Origin: Trichostrongylus colubriformis
Lineage: Eukaryota > Nematoda > Chromadorea > Rhabditida > Trichostrongylidae
Length of the DNA stretch: 64,000 bases
Direction: 5' to 3'
NCBI GenBank assembly: GCA_963978905.1
Contig: OZ022256.1
Coordinates: 11,577,501-11,641,500, forward strand
Made by a program: the position numbers and the translations under genes. Positions 11,343-21,384 of the stretch are shown in pieces (the stretch's first letter is position 1; every line of letters starts with the position of its first letter). A model generated the notes under the pieces. That model was not told where the DNA came from and made no database searches. It worked only from the letters and a program-made list of their open reading frames with translations.

Positions 11343-11450
11343 ATAACACCATAGCTCAGGGGGTAAGTGATCATTCGCACATTTCAAGAGGGCGTTTAGC
11401 CGATGCCCTCGTCAGTTCAAGTTTCGATATGCAAAGGATCGCAATCTAGA
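11343..11450 (+). repeat. tRNA-like sequence (SINE relic?)
   Basis: An A-box-like TAGCTCAGGGGGTAAG is followed about 55 bases later by a B-box-like CAGTTCAAGTTTC. The D-arm and acceptor stems do not pair, so this is not a functional tRNA. It may be a tRNA-derived repeat or a degraded tRNA pseudogene. Confidence 0.35.
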
Positions 11451-11459
11451 ACACTTTGC

Positions 11460-12020
11460 ATGTTTCGGTTCTGCAATTGGACCTCGTTAGAAGGCAGAGG
11501 GGTAGAAGGTTTTCTCACATCTCAGAATATTTTTAGGAGTGATAAATGGGTCTATCCAGTGCGTAGAGAAATGTGAATGATTCACATCCTTGATTGAGGT
11601 TCTTTAGAATTAGGCATTGAAAAGACCCGAGAAAAACGTGCCGGGACTGTCACAAGTTAGGAGGATACTGGTGGGGGGGGGGGGGTTAGAACAGAAAATT
11701 CGCGACGTGTCCGAGCTGGGGGCGCCATATGTATTTACTTACATACATCCTCGACGATTACCATGTCCTATGCCTCTATTCAGGCGTACGCAAGGTAGTC
11801 GCTCCAGTACGCGATGTACTTACGACCCCGTAGCTCTTCCCTTGTGTGCCACATTTTGCTACATTCGCGTCTTAATGACGCACACATGATTTTCTATGCA
11901 ATACTAATTTGGCGCTTAGAGATATCTCCCACATTTGTCAGGACATTCAGGACACTCTGGCTTATATTTGGCAGTAGAATGTTTGAATGTGCCCTTTGCA
12001 CGCCATGGGGTATAGCAAAA
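11460..12020. other. Non-coding stretch with a G13 run
   Basis: A run of 13 G lies at 11673-11685. Otherwise nothing is recognised. Confidence 0.4.
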
Positions 12021-12027
12021 ACGCTTA

Positions 12028-12178
12028 GGCCGCGTTCATACTCACCGCCGGCAGAGAGGGAGAGTGGCACGGTGGGAAGCGCAGAGATGACGCAGGCAAC
12101 GAGGCAGGGTGGCATAGGCGGAGACGCGGAGATACGCGGACACGCCCTGCCGCCGGCACCGCAAGGTACGACCGGGGC
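12028..12178. mobile_element. Harbinger-like MITE
   Basis: A 151 bp copy starts GGCCGCGTTCATACTC and ends in a degenerate complement (GGTACGACCGGGGC). It is flanked by TTA at 12025-12027 and 12179-12181. The interior shares GACGCAGGCAACGAGGCAGG-like sequence with the copies at 13.4 and 23.96 kb. Confidence 0.75.
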
Positions 12179-12184
12179 TTAACC

Positions 12185-13100
12185 AACGCTCTTCCATTAT
12201 TGGCAGGCGTGTGGTATGCATCTGAATGACGTGGATGGACATGAATTTAAGAAGACATCCACATCTTTTTCCGACACTATAGCTACGATAGGCCAAAAAC
12301 CAACTTCTGACCCATCGGTACGAACCCCTCGTTTTATGAAACGTGATGTGGAACAAAAAGTTCCCTCCTAAAAAGACGACCTAAATACCTTCAATGGCGA
12401 CCTGTATCAATCAAAAACATTCTGATTTTCCGTTAATTCTATAAAAAGACGGATCAGGTTGATGCCACTGCATCAGTTTATGGTGCGACGAACCGTCCAT
12501 AAACATTTGAGGATGCATGTAGAGTAAGAACCAGTGCGGCTGGTGGGTCCATTTTTATGACCTGTTATTCAAGTATCAATGCTGTAAACGAGTTTTTCAG
12601 GTTGCCGTGTGCAGCGAGTATCGTATTCCGTCAAAGTTAGCTCCCTTCACTTATCATGGCAATACGCAGAGGAAGGACAGGAGCATAACCTGACAAACTG
12701 CTCCTTTTGAGGAAACTATCCCAAAACACAGCAGCAAAACTCACCTTTGAAGGATTTATGATACTTGTTGACCTGGTGGATTTCTGTCCAACTTTCTAAT
12801 CGCCGAATCATCTCATCTCATGCATCACTGCGATGCTTAATGGGTTGAAATCGAAGAAAAGCAAGGGTCAAGAAACCGAAGACGAATGTCACAGTCGTCA
12901 TGGTCGTTTGCTAAAATGGGTTATGAGATGAGATACTCTGGCCTGATTCCTACCAAGGAAAACGTCATTCGACCAGTTTCGCTCGGCTAAATGTTGATCG
13001 TCATCTGTGTTTGGATGGTGACATGATGTTTACAGGGACTATGAGTTGTTGCTCGTAAAATTAGTCCAATATGCATAGGTACATATATGCACATACTAGG
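12185..13100. other. Non-coding stretch, nothing recognised
   Basis: No exon, RNA or repeat is recognised between the two MITEs. Confidence 0.4.
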
Positions 13101-13101
13101 C

Positions 13102-13350
13102 AGGCGGTGTACCCTTATGTCAGGATGTCGCACGAAGTCGAGTGCCGTGCAACGTAGTGTGTGCGAACTATGCGCGTCGCGGTAGTTGGGTCTTAAATCG
13201 ATTGAATGGTAATGCTAGGGGCGCGCGCGACACGCAATTGACTTGTAATCGCTTCGGCACCCATCAACATGGCGCCTTTAGCTGGTCCGCATTGCTTCGC
13301 TTGCGACATGCTGCGGTGCGAAATCCTGTCATAAGGGTACCCACCCGCCT
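13102..13350. mobile_element. MITE with GTACCCTTATG termini
   Basis: A 249 bp element has about 30 bp imperfect inverted repeats: left AGGCGGTGTACCCTTATGTC, right complement AGGCGGGTGGGTACCCTTAT. Each runs on into a CAGGAT-TCGCAC block. A second full copy is at 13935-14140 and a left half is at 56971-57080. No ORF of interest is present. Confidence 0.7.
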
Positions 13351-13404
13351 TCAGTGACGCAGAGAGTCGCTGAAGCACTTTTTCGATGGTGGTAAAGGAT
13401 CCCA

Positions 13405-13540
13405 CGGATTTAAAGAGTGGCACGGGGGAGGTGCTGAGACGACGCAGGCAACGAGACAGCGTGGCATGGCGGAGACACAGAGACACGCAGCCACAGCCCC
13501 CCGCCGGTTGCCTTCATACTCTGCGGTGGTGACGGCGAGT
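13405..13540. mobile_element. Internal fragment of the Harbinger-like MITE
   Basis: GAGTGGCACGGGGGAGGTGC and the GACGCAGGCAACGAGACAGC block match the interiors of the 12028 and 23958 copies. The right end reads CTTCATACTCTGCGG. The true termini are lost. Confidence 0.5.
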
Positions 13541-13934
13541 CCGCCAGAGCCAGACTATGGTTGCGTCGGTTTGCCATTAGGATAGAAATTACGCGCGAGG
13601 AGATGGTGCAAGATAGGGTTCTGAAGCGTTGTCAGTTGAGTCCTGAAGCGATTAGCCTTGAATAAGCAGTGCAGTCACCGCTTTAGGACCCATCCAGTAC
13701 GAAGCGAATAGCTCGCACCATCGCGTCACATATCGGACGCCACAACGCGAACTTTCTGTCCTAATGCCACACACTTTAGTTGCGTCCACAGGTAGCGAGG
13801 CAGAGTGGCACGGGTGGAGATATGGCTGCTGGCACCAGAATAGCACGCCACAATCTGTGCGGCGAACTGCACGGCAATGCGGGCGACTTTGGCACTCTGA
13901 GTGCGGCGGGAAGTTGCTGCACAAGAAATTTTGT

Positions 13935-14140
13935 TGAGTGTGTACCCTTATGTCCGAATTTCGCACGGCGGCGTGTCGCAAGCGAAGCAATGTGGACGAG
14001 CTGAAGGCGTCGTGTTCTTGGGTCCTAAAGCGATTACAAGTCCACTGTGTATAGTGCCCCTAGCCTTACCGTGTAATCGCTCTAATAGCTACAGCAGTTC
14101 GTTGTGGAGCGAAATCGTGACATAGGGGTACACACCCGAT
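13935..14140. mobile_element. MITE with GTACCCTTATG termini, second copy
   Basis: The left end is GTGTGTACCCTTATGTCC and the right complement is GTGTGTACCCCTATGTCACG. The GCGATTACAAGTCC/GTAATCGCT interior also resembles the 13102 copy. It lies about 0.6 kb from that copy. Scraps in opposite orientation lie between them (13660-13800). Confidence 0.65.
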
Positions 14141-14439
14141 TTTGTCGAGTCATGTGTCTTTTCTACCTTTCAGTCGTGGGTACAAGACAAGGCTCTTGAG
14201 TGTGATCTTTTGCCGCCTTCGCATTATCACTGAAATTACTCATTGTTCGCTTTGCGGAGCCTTATCATGGAAATTATGGTGATGTTGTACTAAAACCCAC
14301 TTTTTTCTTTTTACATTGATCGACAAAATTATGTGACAAATGCATCGCTTGTGAAGCCTTGCCGAATTATCCACGGGTCATGATTTTCACCTAATTATTT
14401 TGTTATAGTTCTTGCTCCTTTGCTTTATCGGTGGAAGGT

Positions 14440-14640
14440 TACTTCTTTAAAGGAACCGGAAGGGGTCCGAAACAAGAGAAAAATGCAAGAAATGAGCATT
14501 TGTAATGAACGCAGAAGGTTAGAAGCGATAATCGGTGAAAAAACCCGAATTCAAAAGTGCATCGCTGCGGTGTGTATTCGCGCCTCATTCGCACCATCGC
14601 ACTGACTTTCCGAGATGTCCGCTGTAGGAGACGGCCGCGG
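14440..14640 (+). repeat. Dispersed repeat, partial copy
   Basis: This diverged partial copy matches the repeats at 43690-44088 and 50900-51390. Shared landmarks are a GGTCCGAAA/AAGAG stretch, a GATAATCGGTGAAA-like block and a CACTGACTTTCCGAG-like end. Confidence 0.5.
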
Positions 14641-14708
14641 GCCAAGGTTAGTTGTAGCACCTGACTCCCAGCGCAGTGGAGTGGCCATTCCCAACTGTAT
14701 TAGCATTC

Positions 14709-14906
14709 ATGTAAGTACATCAAGAAACAAGATAGGAAAGAGCAAAGGAAAAAGTAAAAGGAAGAAACAACTTTATAATAGAAACATCTCCTCTTGGCAC
14801 AATGCCAAGGCGTCAAATTGGCGAGTTTGTGCAATGGCGGCCACTTGAACTCGTCCTCACTACGTCTGTTCTACCGTAGGCCAAATTTGCCCCCCTTTTG
14901 GTGTCT
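14709..14906 (-). mobile_element. Truncated TTAA-flanked element
   Basis: Reading the - strand, this begins AGACACCAAAAGG next to TTAA (14907-14910) and matches the first 200 bp of the elements at 32311 and 54144, including GGCGTCAAATTGGCGAGTTT. Homology stops where those copies carry an internal nested inverted repeat. Confidence 0.65.
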
Positions 14907-14919
14907 TTAACTTTTGCGG

Positions 14920-16270
14920 TTTCGGTATTAGAAAATCCGGTTCAGTCCTTCTCCTTGACCTGAACAATTCATACTATGGAAATATGTATGTTCGTATGTC
15001 ACGTGATCAATAGATTGAGAAAAAAATATAACCTAACACACTGTCATTAAAAGCCGTAATTGTGCTTCGCAAAACGAAAAGTCTGCCATTTAAGTGGTAG
15101 AGTGGCAGAGAATAGGATAATTACACTCAAGAAGCTTATCCAATAGTCACGAATGATAAGAAGGGAAAGCCTATATCCGCAAGAGATCCCTCAGACAACC
15201 CTAGTTGAATCAACCCCGCTTCCACTTCAGACTCTAGACGAGAACGGCGAAATAGGCCGCGTCGCCGCGCAAGTCATAGCATGCCATCCTGGGCGAGCCG
15301 AAGGCCCTGGTTCCTGGCACCGGCACCCATCCCCTCCCCTCGGGATGGAGCTGACCTTCTCTATTGTGCAATCAAAGCACCAATCTCTGTACTCTTAATT
15401 GTTCTAGTGAGAGGATGAACTCAACTTACCAGAATAAGAGATATACGAGATACCGTTCAAGTCTATGGGACCTAACGAGCACTGTGGCCTATTGCTCAGT
15501 CACCAGAGAGGAAAACAATGTGTTGTCTTACTTCGTACATTGAGAGCAAAAGAGCATTCAGCATTAGCAAACCTCCTGAGCTACCTCCATTCCTTCCACC
15601 CACTTGGAAATCGCGGTGCTATTTGATTGTATGACTGGCGGTGGCTAGCTGCTGTGCAAGTCAGATTTTTCATACTCCCAGAAGAGTCTGATACCTTAGT
15701 CGAGCATGGCTTGAGGAACCCCAAGAGGCACACATTGCAGTGCATAGTATGATCGTCGATTGCCGCCGACTTCTTCTTAGAGGCCACTACTCTTCAATAA
15801 GATAGTCTGAAAGACACCGGAAGAGGGGCAATAAACGCGGGCTGAACCAAAACTGATGTTCTCTGTCAAAGAACATTTCTGATCATAAGAGATACTTGGT
15901 GGCAAATTTTGCTTAAAAAAGCACTTCCCGGGATATTTTTCGCGATCTCCTCGCGCTACACTGCTAGCTGCAGGACTTCGCCGGCCAAGCTGCCGTATGC
16001 ATCTACCCTCAGCGGCTAGTGGTGCAGAAGAGGCGAAGGGAAGGAGTGGGAGGGGCATTTATCTTTCTCGTTTTGGCTGTTTCATTCACTTATTTCTCTG
16101 CTACTACATTACCATACTCGTCGACTTTATTCCAGCCAAAATCACATTGCTGTTTTTAATCAAAGGCACATTTGCAATTATCAAATAGGTCGACATAACT
16201 TGTCGGAACAATATATCCTTGGGCAACTAATCAAACTGTGCCTTTTGGGCGTCGCCCCGGTGCTCTATCA
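14920..16270. other. Non-coding stretch, nothing firmly recognised
   Basis: On the - strand at 15787-15695 there is an open stretch (SKKKSAAIDDHTMHCNVCLL) ending at a GTATCA site. It has no start codon and no recognised family. A CG-rich patch lies at 15255-15350. Nothing else is supported. Confidence 0.3.
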
Positions 16271-16273
16271 CAG

Positions 16274-16377
16274 CCCTACACCTGCTCGAACGCACTGCAA
16301 CGCCACCCACTTGAGCTCTCTCATTGGTCAGCTGAGTAAAATGGGAGGCGTCGCAGTGGGTTCGAGCAGGTGTTGGG
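16274..16377. repeat. Short inverted-repeat element
   Basis: The arm CCTACACCTGCTCGAACGCA at 16274 pairs with the complementary TTCGAGCAGGTGTTGG arm ending at 16377. Imperfect arms of about 31 bp surround a spacer of about 43 bp. Confidence 0.6.
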
Positions 16378-16387
16378 GGGAGACGGT

Positions 16388-16530
16388 CGTTTGGCGCGGC
16401 CCCTTGGAGCTAATTTGCCAATGGGGCACTGCCAAAGCTCCTCCCCTAAAAAGGCTTAGGTAAATATGGGGGAGTCCAGACGGCCCATGCGCCCCATTGG
16501 CAAATTAGCTGCAAGGGCCGCGCCAAACGA
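16388..16530. mobile_element. Small MITE, about 140 bp
   Basis: Arms of about 40 bp pair (CGTTTGGCGCGGCC with GGCCGCGCCAAACG, then AGCTAATTTGCCAATGGGGC on both sides). It abuts the repeat that starts at 16553. Confidence 0.65.
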
Positions 16531-16552
16531 CATACACCCAATGACAATAAAC

Positions 16553-16985
16553 CTGAGAAATAGAATCCTTCCCTCTTGATCCTCAACGCAGACGACCTTT
16601 CCGTCAAGAGGCGGATACTCCGGACGAAATTTCCATTGGCATGCTGCCAAGTAAACACTATGGAATGTTTGGAAATACGACAGCATTTTTATCCTGGACT
16701 GAGCTTCAGGCTAAAACTGCGAAAGCGCGCTGCAATACCCTCAATCTCACCGCATATCCTTGGCCGCTCTCATCGTAGTCAACCAGGTATCACTTCGATA
16801 AGAGGCGGGGGTCGCAGATGGAAAAGCGGCAGCTCTTATCCGCTACGCCCTTTCTACAGCCCGGAGGCGCACTTTTCACCGGATTTTCGCCACAGATAGC
16901 CTTCTTAAGTTCATATTTTCCATGTGAGTAACTTCTTCCAGTGATTTCTCAATAAACACATTACCCCTAATGCCGCTTTTAAGGG
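16553..16985 (+). repeat. Dispersed repeat, about 430 bp, copy 1
   Basis: This is collinear with 41665-42115 over its whole length. Shared blocks are GAGAAATAG, CAAGTAAACAC followed by GGAAATGTTTGGAAATACGA, AACTGCGAAAGCGC, CCTTGGCCGCTC, TTTCGCCACAG and CATTACCCCTAA. No reading frame is conserved between the copies. It is a non-coding interspersed repeat of unknown class. Confidence 0.75.
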
Positions 16986-17144
16986 GAAGATGTCTTGTGC
17001 TTAGAAGGATAATCAAGATCTGCTGAGCACAGTGCTTGACCCTACTGTTACCACTTCACCGGCCCAAAGGGATGGAAAGCTTGCGTGGCTCAGGCAAATT
17101 GATCCAGGATTTGATCCTCGGAGCGTGCGAGTGGCAAAAATGTA

Positions 17145-17957
17145 CAGTAGCGCTCAAAAGTCTTCGGCGAAATGGTCTTTCACTCGGGTTTTTCACTTGT
17201 AACTTTTTTGCAACTGCACCGATTCAAGAGAAATTTTAGTATGTTGTGCTTGGAGACACTGCATACTTAATATACTATTTTGGCGCTCAACGGTGTAGGT
17301 TACGTGGTTAAATGCAATTCTTTTCTGGAGTGCCATCGTTATGCCGTCCCGCTGTGCCGCAGTATCAAAAGTCGTGGTTTTTCTACAACATATTAGTGTT
17401 CCGGTATTAGGGCGGAGGTGTGTAGTGACAGGTGGCGCGCACCCCACTCTCATGGTGCCAGGATCAAATCCCGCATCAACGCCCCCCCTCCCAGGCCAAC
17501 CAAGCCTTCCATCCATCCGGGGTCGGCAAATTGGTACCAGAACCGTCTGGGAGGATAAAAGCACTGACTTGTACATCGGCTGGCCACCACAAGTCATTGT
17601 ATGGGCCACATCACATTCACCTGCCATCACGATTCTGAATGGAACTAGAATGTGCGGCGCATCCCAGAAAGGGATTGATTAATGCCAAAAACTTCTAAAC
17701 TTTAACTTTATATTAGTGTTCTCTGAGGCTTGCTCGTTTTGTTTTTGTAAAAAAGCCGTTTTTCTTGACCAAGCCTTTTACTTTTTTTGGGTGGTCTTGT
17801 AGTAAACCCTTGTAAAACCATGAAAAGTGTCAAGCGGTACTGAATTAGAAGGAAATGTTGGCAAAGTTCAGGCACCACATATTAAAATTTCGTCAAATTT
17901 GATCAGAAAAAAAGTTATGACAAAAAGTGTTTGGCCGAATACTTTTGAGCGCTACTG
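17145..17957. mobile_element. TA-flanked Tc-like element with nested SINE
   Basis: An 813 bp element has ends CAGTAGCGCTCAAAAGT and its exact complement, flanked by TA at 17143-17144 and 17958-17959. CAGT ends with TA are typical of Tc1/Tc3-group elements. It has no transposase. A SINE copy (17411-17690) sits inside it, and a fragment of another SINE copy in opposite orientation borders it on the left (17085-17140). Confidence 0.8.
17411..17690 (+). repeat. tRNA-derived SINE, + copy
   Basis: The head has an A-box-like GTGTGTAGTGACAGGTGG and a B-box-like CAGGATCAAATCCCGC. The body reads GAGGATAAAAGCACTGACTT, TGGAACTAGAATGCG and GATTGATTAATGCC. The same order is seen at 52086 (+) and, reversed, at 28981 and 50034. 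The tRNA-like promoter head with a shared tail supports a SINE. Confidence 0.75.
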
Positions 17958-17959
17958 TA

Positions 17960-18600
17960 CGTACCAAATATGGAAAGATAGCTGGGAGGGGCGATGGTAG
18001 AGAAACACACGTCCAACACTTGATTTATAGGGCGGAGACCATTTAGTAGTTCGGTGGGGGTGCTGTTTGCCCGCGCCATTGTCTTGCACAGAAGCACGAT
18101 AGTTCCACAGAGGCGATCACTCTATTGTATTTATTCCCGAATGAAGCAGATAGCAGTTTTTGAATAAAGGAATAAAAGAAGGGCGGAATACCATGAAAAT
18201 GTTGACGGACTGAAGAAAGTTCATGGATCTGAAAGAAGGGGCTAAATCCCTTCCGTTGTAATTCAGTTACTATAAGCTTAGTAGATAGCACATTAACTTA
18301 TAAAATTTCACGCAACTACTCATATAATCGGAACTAAACGGAGATTTTTTACGGATGGCTCCACTTCTCTTGCGTGCTGACTTTGTCCATACGCTCCTGT
18401 GCATGTGTCCCGATTTCTGGTTCGAAGTAGAGAAGCAAAAGCACTTTCCAAAGATTTTTATGGGCTCTACCCATCGCACGGCAGCAAAACTTACTGATAG
18501 ACCACAATAAGATAAAAACAAGAAGTTCCGAAAAATAGATGGAGCCACTGAGATGAGAGATGGTGCTTTTTCAGGGAGCATCCTCAGCGACTGCTTTCCA
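17960..18600. other. Non-coding stretch, nothing recognised
   Basis: The sequence downstream of the Tc-like element contains no recognised exon or repeat. Confidence 0.35.
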
Positions 18601-18606
18601 TACAAC

Positions 18607-18770
18607 CAATTGTTTCCTTGTTTTTGCACAGCGTATAACATTAATTTTGAGATGGTAGCTTTATGAGCTTTTTTCGGCGGTTTCGGTTTCGGATTCTTCT
18701 GCGCCTGCTGGATATGTTCTATAATCGCTTCGTTAAGCGCCTGTACAAATGCTGGTAATTCTACCACACA
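18607..18770 (-). CDS. Unrecognised open segment abutting mariner
   Basis: The - strand reads FVQALNEAIIEHIQQAQKNP, then KPKPPKKAHKATISKLMLY. It is helical and Lys/Pro-rich, and more protein-like than its surroundings. Acceptor-like CAG sites (TTACCAG, TGTACAG) precede it. A mariner inserted at 18771-18772 lies just upstream. I do not recognise a family, and no second exon was found. It may be an exon of an unknown gene or a chance ORF. Confidence 0.25.
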
Positions 18771-18772
18771 TA

Positions 18773-19655
18773 TTAGGTTGTTCCAAAAGTCTTGTAGTAG
18801 TTTTCCGAAAAAAAATCAGTAACTCTTGTTCACTTCGAGGCAGGTCCAGGCGGTTCAGGAATATGGTAAAACGTTCCCTAAGCTTTCTAGGAAAATATAT
18901 ATTGACCCACCGGATCCCGTGGAGAGAGCTACAATGCCCGTTGTCGATACCCACCCAACTCGCGGTGTCATCTATTATGAGCGGTCTTGCGGCACCAAAA
19001 CGGCGGAAGCTTGCCACTCCATCAGCGCTGCATTGGGCAAGGGATGTGTGAGCTACGTGACCGTGCGCCGCTGGTTCATCAGCTTCAGCAACGGCGAGAT
19101 TGACATGAAGGACAAACCACGCTTGGGACTGTGCTGGTTGTGGGACGCGGAAGGAATGCTTTCCCACGAGGTGCTGGTACAAGGCGAGACATTCACCGCT
19201 GCCGTATGCACCCACCAGCTCCAGCAACTCGCCGTCGGTGTTCGAGAGAAGTGCCGGAAAAGGTCTGCGGTCACCCTTCTTCATGACGACGCCCGCTCCC
19301 ATTTCGCGAAAAGCTCCCAGGCCAAGTTATAGGAGCTCGGCTGGGATGTGCTGCCCCACCCGCCATACTCTCCAGAGATTGCCCCTTGTGTATTACCTTA
19401 CCCATCCTCTCGAATCTCTCCTGGCCAAGAGAAAATTCGTTGATTATGACATGCTTGCGAAGGCGATCGCTGACTTCTTCGACTCTCAGAACCCAGAGTT
19501 TTGGAAGAAGGGAATAAACGGTTTCCCTATAAAGTGGCAGAGGGTTGCCGATAACAATGGTCAATACGTTGTTGCCTAATTGTTATTTGTTGGACGAAAA
19601 AAAAATAAAAAGTGATGATCGAAAAAAATACTACAAGACTTTTGGAACAACCTAA
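18773..19655 (+). mobile_element. Internally deleted mariner (Hsmar1/bandit-like)
   Basis: An 883 bp element has near-perfect inverted repeats of about 28 bp (TTAGGTTGTTCCAAAAGTCT). TA duplications lie at 18771-18772 and 19656-19657. Terminal sequence and transposase style recall the cecropia-group mariners, which include Hsmar1 and the hookworm element bandit; that assignment is from memory. A truncated relative is at 60597-60912. Confidence 0.9.
18826..19579 (+). pseudogene. Mariner transposase remnant (second family)
   Basis: The frame from 18826 contains a helix-turn-helix tail (KGCVSYVTVRRWFISFSNGE) and then LLHDDARSHFA, the second catalytic aspartate block, before a TAG stop. After the stop it continues as LPHPPYSPEIAPC and, in another frame, DYDMLAKAIADFFDSQNPEF then WKKGINGFPIKWQRVADNNG, the normal mariner C-terminus. 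The segment with the first catalytic aspartate is deleted, and the third aspartate block (normally SDYH) is damaged. This is a dead copy. Confidence 0.88.
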
Positions 19656-19959
19656 TATATGCCAGCTGTTAAGCGTCTGTTGATGTGTGCCTGCGTGTTA
19701 GACTGGAACTTCACTACTCACGTAACTGCAATCATAGGATCTTGATTTTTTGAACTGCTATGGGTGGGAGGTGGTAGGGGGACATGAACGGTGGCTGATT
19801 AGAACTGATAACAACTGATAAGCAACTGTCTCGCTGATTAGCTGAACAACTGATTTACTTCGAACTTTGTTTGTGCCAGAAGGAAAAGTGTGCCGTCTTA
19901 TTGGGCCATATTAGGTCATATAGTCAGGGAAGAGAAGGACTTCCCAAAGTACGCGTGGT

Positions 19960-20536
19960 GACAAGGGAAGGACCTGAGGTCAAAGTCGACGTATTTTCAG
20001 ACGCTGATCTCGAACGTGCATTCCAAACTTGCCGATCGATTTTCTGAGCGGAAATATGGAGATTTTTTGAAACGAAATACCGTTATATGGTAGGTGTGGA
20101 AGCCCGTAGCACGCGAGCCAGACGTTCTCGCGCAAAACTAGTGCGTTTTTGTGTTCAGGGGACCAAACCGTTCATAGGACATGTTTCGAATTTCGGGAAA
20201 GTTGCTGGCCTACCGAGAATTTGACCAAATTTCGGAAAAATTCTTGGCCTACCCAACAGGCCTCGAATAGGCTAAAAACATGTCCCATGAGGTAGTTTAG
20301 TCTCCTGAACACGAAAATCACACTGGCTTGGCGCGAGAACGTCTGCTCGCGCGCTACGGGCTTCCCAACCTACCATATAACAGCATTGTTTTTTCAAGAA
20401 AACCTCCATAACTCCGCTAAGAGAATCGTTCTGCTGATTTGAAATACAGGTTCGAGATCAGCGTCCGAAAATATCTCAGAACATATGTATTCCATTCCTA
20501 ATGGCCACTTCGACCACGGATCTTTCCCTTGTAAGT
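19960..20536. repeat. Fold-back element, about 580 bp
   Basis: Long imperfect arms of about 200-250 bp form a palindrome. Landmarks on both arms are ACAAGGGAAGG, GACGCTGATCTCGAAC, TTATATGGTAGGT, AAGCCCGTAGC, GACGTTCTCGCGC and GTTCAGG. The spacer is about 100 bp and no ORF is present. A relative with the same outer sequence is at 53186-53782. Confidence 0.8.
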
Positions 20537-20539
20537 ATC

Positions 20540-21150
20540 GATCGGATCAACACGGATCTTCAACGTGTGGCGGTCACGTGTAGGATGACGCGGCGTTTGA
20601 TGTGGAGACCCGCCCAAGAGCGGGCTATCACGCATCTTTCGTGAATCAGTGGAAATTCGTTTAGAGCTCGGCTTTCCAGCTGATATCCTTTCGTGTGAGT
20701 CGGGTACTAGCAACGCATAGAATTCGCTAGCGACATTCGAATCAATTGATACTTCATTGAGTGGGCACTCGAGCCACTATTCAAGAACAAAAAATAACAC
20801 AAAATGTTGATGAAAGACGAAAATGTACAAGCAATCTCATAAAATCTATGCCATATAAAACTATTCGGGCGACGTCTGACATCAATCGTCTATAACTTGG
20901 ATTCCTGCTGTTGTGTCTCTTTGATGTCGTCTTTTTCAACGTCATCATCTGACTGAGGTTTCTGTTCGTGTCCGATAATTACCATATATAAAACACATAG
21001 AATACCCGCAGTATAAATAAACATAATCCATAGAGCTATTAAACTGAAAATGACTTGATTACTATGACATCAAATTGTAAGCACAAATGACTCTGTGGAG
21101 ATAACAACAAAAACAACCCATAACAGCCCTATGACTAGTGAGAACTGGGA
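20540..21150. other. Non-coding stretch, nothing recognised
   Basis: No exon or repeat is supported here. Confidence 0.4.
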
Positions 21151-21152
21151 GA

Positions 21153-21379
21153 GGCTACTTACGACAGAAAATCGCTTCGCGGCGCCACACTCGCGGCGCC
21201 ACCAGTATGACTTGCCCAATTGATTGCCCTTGGGAGCCCGGCAGAGCGTGGCTGCGTCACCTTTGCACTCCCACTCATGCCACACTGCCTCGCTTGAAGG
21301 ATGCCATGCCCTACCACTGGCTCTCGCATCCGCCGCGCCGCTAGCCGCAGGCAGCCACGGGATTTTGTCGTAAGTAGCC
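21153..21379. mobile_element. MITE with GGCTACTTACGACA ends
   Basis: A 227 bp palindromic element has ends GGCTACTTACGACA and TGTCGTAAGTAGCC. The arms then continue GC-rich with GGCGCC units. No clear target duplication is visible. Confidence 0.7.
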
Positions 21380-21384
21380 ACACC

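Noticed and set aside
15695..15787. Open frame with CNVCLLGFLKPC that resembles a zinc-binding start
   Set aside because: No ATG, cysteine spacing does not fit a known finger, and no continuing exon.
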